Part shown: one piece after another, positions 37,488 through 38,942 of the stretch
How positions within the stretch are numbered: position 1 is the first letter of the stretch
Layout of the letters: each line of letters starts with the position of its first letter
Source of the DNA: Lachnospiraceae bacterium
GTDB taxonomy: Bacteria > Bacillota > Clostridia > Lachnospirales > Bianqueaceae
NCBI GenBank assembly: GCA_021442595.1
Contig: JABUST010000071.1
Location: 1 to 38,942, forward strand
Direction: 5' to 3'
DNA: 38,942 bases
Position numbers and translations under genes: made by a program
Notes under the pieces: model-generated
What the model was told of the DNA's origin: nothing
The model's database searches: none
Seen by the model: the letters and a program-made list of their open reading frames with translations, nothing else

Positions 37488-37970
37488 ATGAACAAAGTAA
37501 TTCTGATGGGTCGACTCACAAGAGATCCCGAGATCCGCTACTCTCAGGGACCGAATGCGACAGGTGTCTGCCGCTATTCTCTGGCTGTCAACCGCTCTTA
37601 TAAAAGAGAGGGTGAGCCGGATGCGGATTTCATCAATGTGGTTGCCTTTGGCAATCGCGGTGAGTTTGCCAGCAAGTATTTCAAAAAGGGCATGATGGTT
37701 GCCGTCGTTGGAGAGCTTCGCACCGGAAGCTATACCGATAAAGACGGAAACAAGCGTTATACCACCGATGTCATTGCCTCTGAACAGCATTTCGCTGAGT
37801 CCCGTTCTTCCTCTGAAGGGCGCGATCAGGGAGCTGACTTTGCCGATGGAGGGAACAACTACTCCAAGGGCGGCTCCTATAATAACAGCGGAAAGAATCA
37901 GGGCGCTTCCGATGGAGGATTTACCCCCGTGGATATGAACATCGAGGGAGATGACGATCTGCCCTTCTAA
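37488..37970 (+). CDS. ssb: Single-stranded DNA-binding protein
   Basis: [21 protein letters not shown]...; acidic C-terminal tip [11 protein letters not shown]. Confidence 0.97.
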   Translation: MNKVILMGRLTRDPEIRYSQGPNATGVCRYSLAVNRSYKREGEPDADFINVVAFGNRGEFASKYFKKGMMVAVVGELRTGSYTDKDGNKRYTTDVIASEQHFAESRSSSEGRDQGADFADGGNNYSKGGSYNNSGKNQGASDGGFTPVDMNIEGDDDLPF

Positions 37971-37993
37971 TTCGCGAAGAGGAGGATTCCGTA

Positions 37994-38251
37994 ATGTCTG
38001 AGAATACCGCAGCGGCTCCGCAGAGAAAGCGTCCGCCCATGAGACGTAAGAAGAAGGTTTGCATCTTCTGTGCCAACACCGCAGAGAAGATTGATTACAA
38101 GGATGTAGCCAAGCTCCGCAAGTTTGTTTCCGAGAGCGGCAAAATTCTTCCCCGCCGGATCACCGGTACCTGCACTCAGCACCAGCATGATGTCACCACT
38201 GCTATCAAGCGTGCACGTCAGATGGCACTGATCGCTTACGTTGAGGATTGA
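37994..38251 (+). CDS. rpsR: 30S ribosomal protein S18
   Basis: [67 protein letters not shown]. Confidence 0.97.
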   Translation: MSENTAAAPQRKRPPMRRKKKVCIFCANTAEKIDYKDVAKLRKFVSESGKILPRRITGTCTQHQHDVTTAIKRARQMALIAYVED

Positions 38252-38268
38252 TCATCAATAAAGATCAG

Positions 38269-38297
38269 GCGCAGCCGAAAGGCTGCGCTTTTTCTTT
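38269..38297 (+). terminator. Rho-independent terminator of the rpsF-ssb-rpsR operon
   Basis: GCGCAGCC-gaaa-GGCTGCGC then TTTTTCTTT. Confidence 0.94.
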
Positions 38298-38539
38298 GCA
38301 ATTACTATTCAATTACTCTTTCATCGGTAAGCGCCACGTAATCCGGCGTCCTGCCACAAGTTCACATGGTAAAATACCCTGACTTCATTACGAGTCCCAT
38401 TGATTCGGAATGTGATATAATAGGTTGTAAATCAATCTGCGGATTATGGAATCGATCATTTGCATATTCTTGGACGGGCAACATGAGAGGTAAGATTCCG
38501 TGCCTTGTATCAAAATGGCTTTGAAAGAAAGGAGAAATA

Positions 38540-38878
38540 ATGAAAGATTTGGTATCAGTAATCGTCCCGGTATACAACACGGAGAGTTATCTGGAACGGT
38601 GCTATGACAGTATTCGCCTTCAAGATTACTCTCTTTGGGAACTGATTATTGTTGATGATGGGTCAACTGACAATTCAGTAATGCTGACACGGGAATATAT
38701 CAAAAAGTATAGCCTGGACAAGCAAATGCGTATAATTCAAGCTGACCATGGCGGTGCAGGAGCCGCCAGAAACATTGGAATCAGTGCGGCAAATGGAGAA
38801 TATATATGCTTTGTAGACAGTGATGATTTTGTCACCTCGACCTACATATCAAAAATGCTTAACCAGGCAGTGCACTAG
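38540..38878 (+). CDS. Glycosyltransferase family 2, N-terminal part only (probably interrupted)
   Basis: MKDLVSVIVPVYNTESYLERCYDSIRLQDYSLWELIIVDDGSTDNS...ARNIGISAANGEYICFVDSDDFV; stops after 112 aa, before the rest of a GT2 fold. Confidence 0.8.
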   Translation: MKDLVSVIVPVYNTESYLERCYDSIRLQDYSLWELIIVDDGSTDNSVMLTREYIKKYSLDKQMRIIQADHGGAGAARNIGISAANGEYICFVDSDDFVTSTYISKMLNQAVH

Positions 38879-38942
38879 TCAACAAAAACTGGACAATTAA
38901 TGAAAAATTATGAGACGGCTTATGCCTCGGAATAAGACTCGC

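Noticed and set aside
1-38942. CRISPR arrays, rRNA or tRNA genes
   Set aside because: No spaced direct repeats of CRISPR size and no rRNA/tRNA signatures noticed on either strand.

Overview
This looks like a Clostridia/Lachnospiraceae-type chromosome segment. Most of it is fairly GC-rich housekeeping sequence: a CapA-like protein (5' truncated), hslO, an FAD oxidoreductase, a Gfo/Idh/MocA oxidoreductase, a serine hydrolase, a 1249-aa YDG/Ig-like surface protein, a lipoprotein, a QueG-like protein, a CYTH protein, a Sel1 protein, secA, prfB, an alpha/beta hydrolase, dnaE, pfkA, a DUF4838 protein, rpsF-ssb-rpsR and the start of a GT2 gene. An AT-rich block of about 10.8 kb (about 22,840-33,720) sits between dnaE and pfkA and reads as one tightly coupled RiPP-type operon. 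Its order is: unknown 321-aa protein, SAM methyltransferase, radical SAM/SPASM maturase, acyl-carrier-like protein with an intact DSL site, a very small unannotated precursor-like peptide (MRRLRKKGRILRKVRLFGEGHGGNCSCSGN, 26414-26506), a subtilisin-like protease fused to a BioD/DUF1611-type P-loop domain, a YcaO protein with a C-terminal Cx2Cx5C motif, and two ABC exporter half-transporters. An exact-consensus sigma-A promoter with an extended -10 precedes the operon, and a strong hairpin follows the precursor. The combination of radical SAM, YcaO, methyltransferase, ACP and S8-P-loop enzymes acting on a tiny Cys/Ser core is the most interesting content. All calls come from reading the sequence and supplied translations; no database searches were run.
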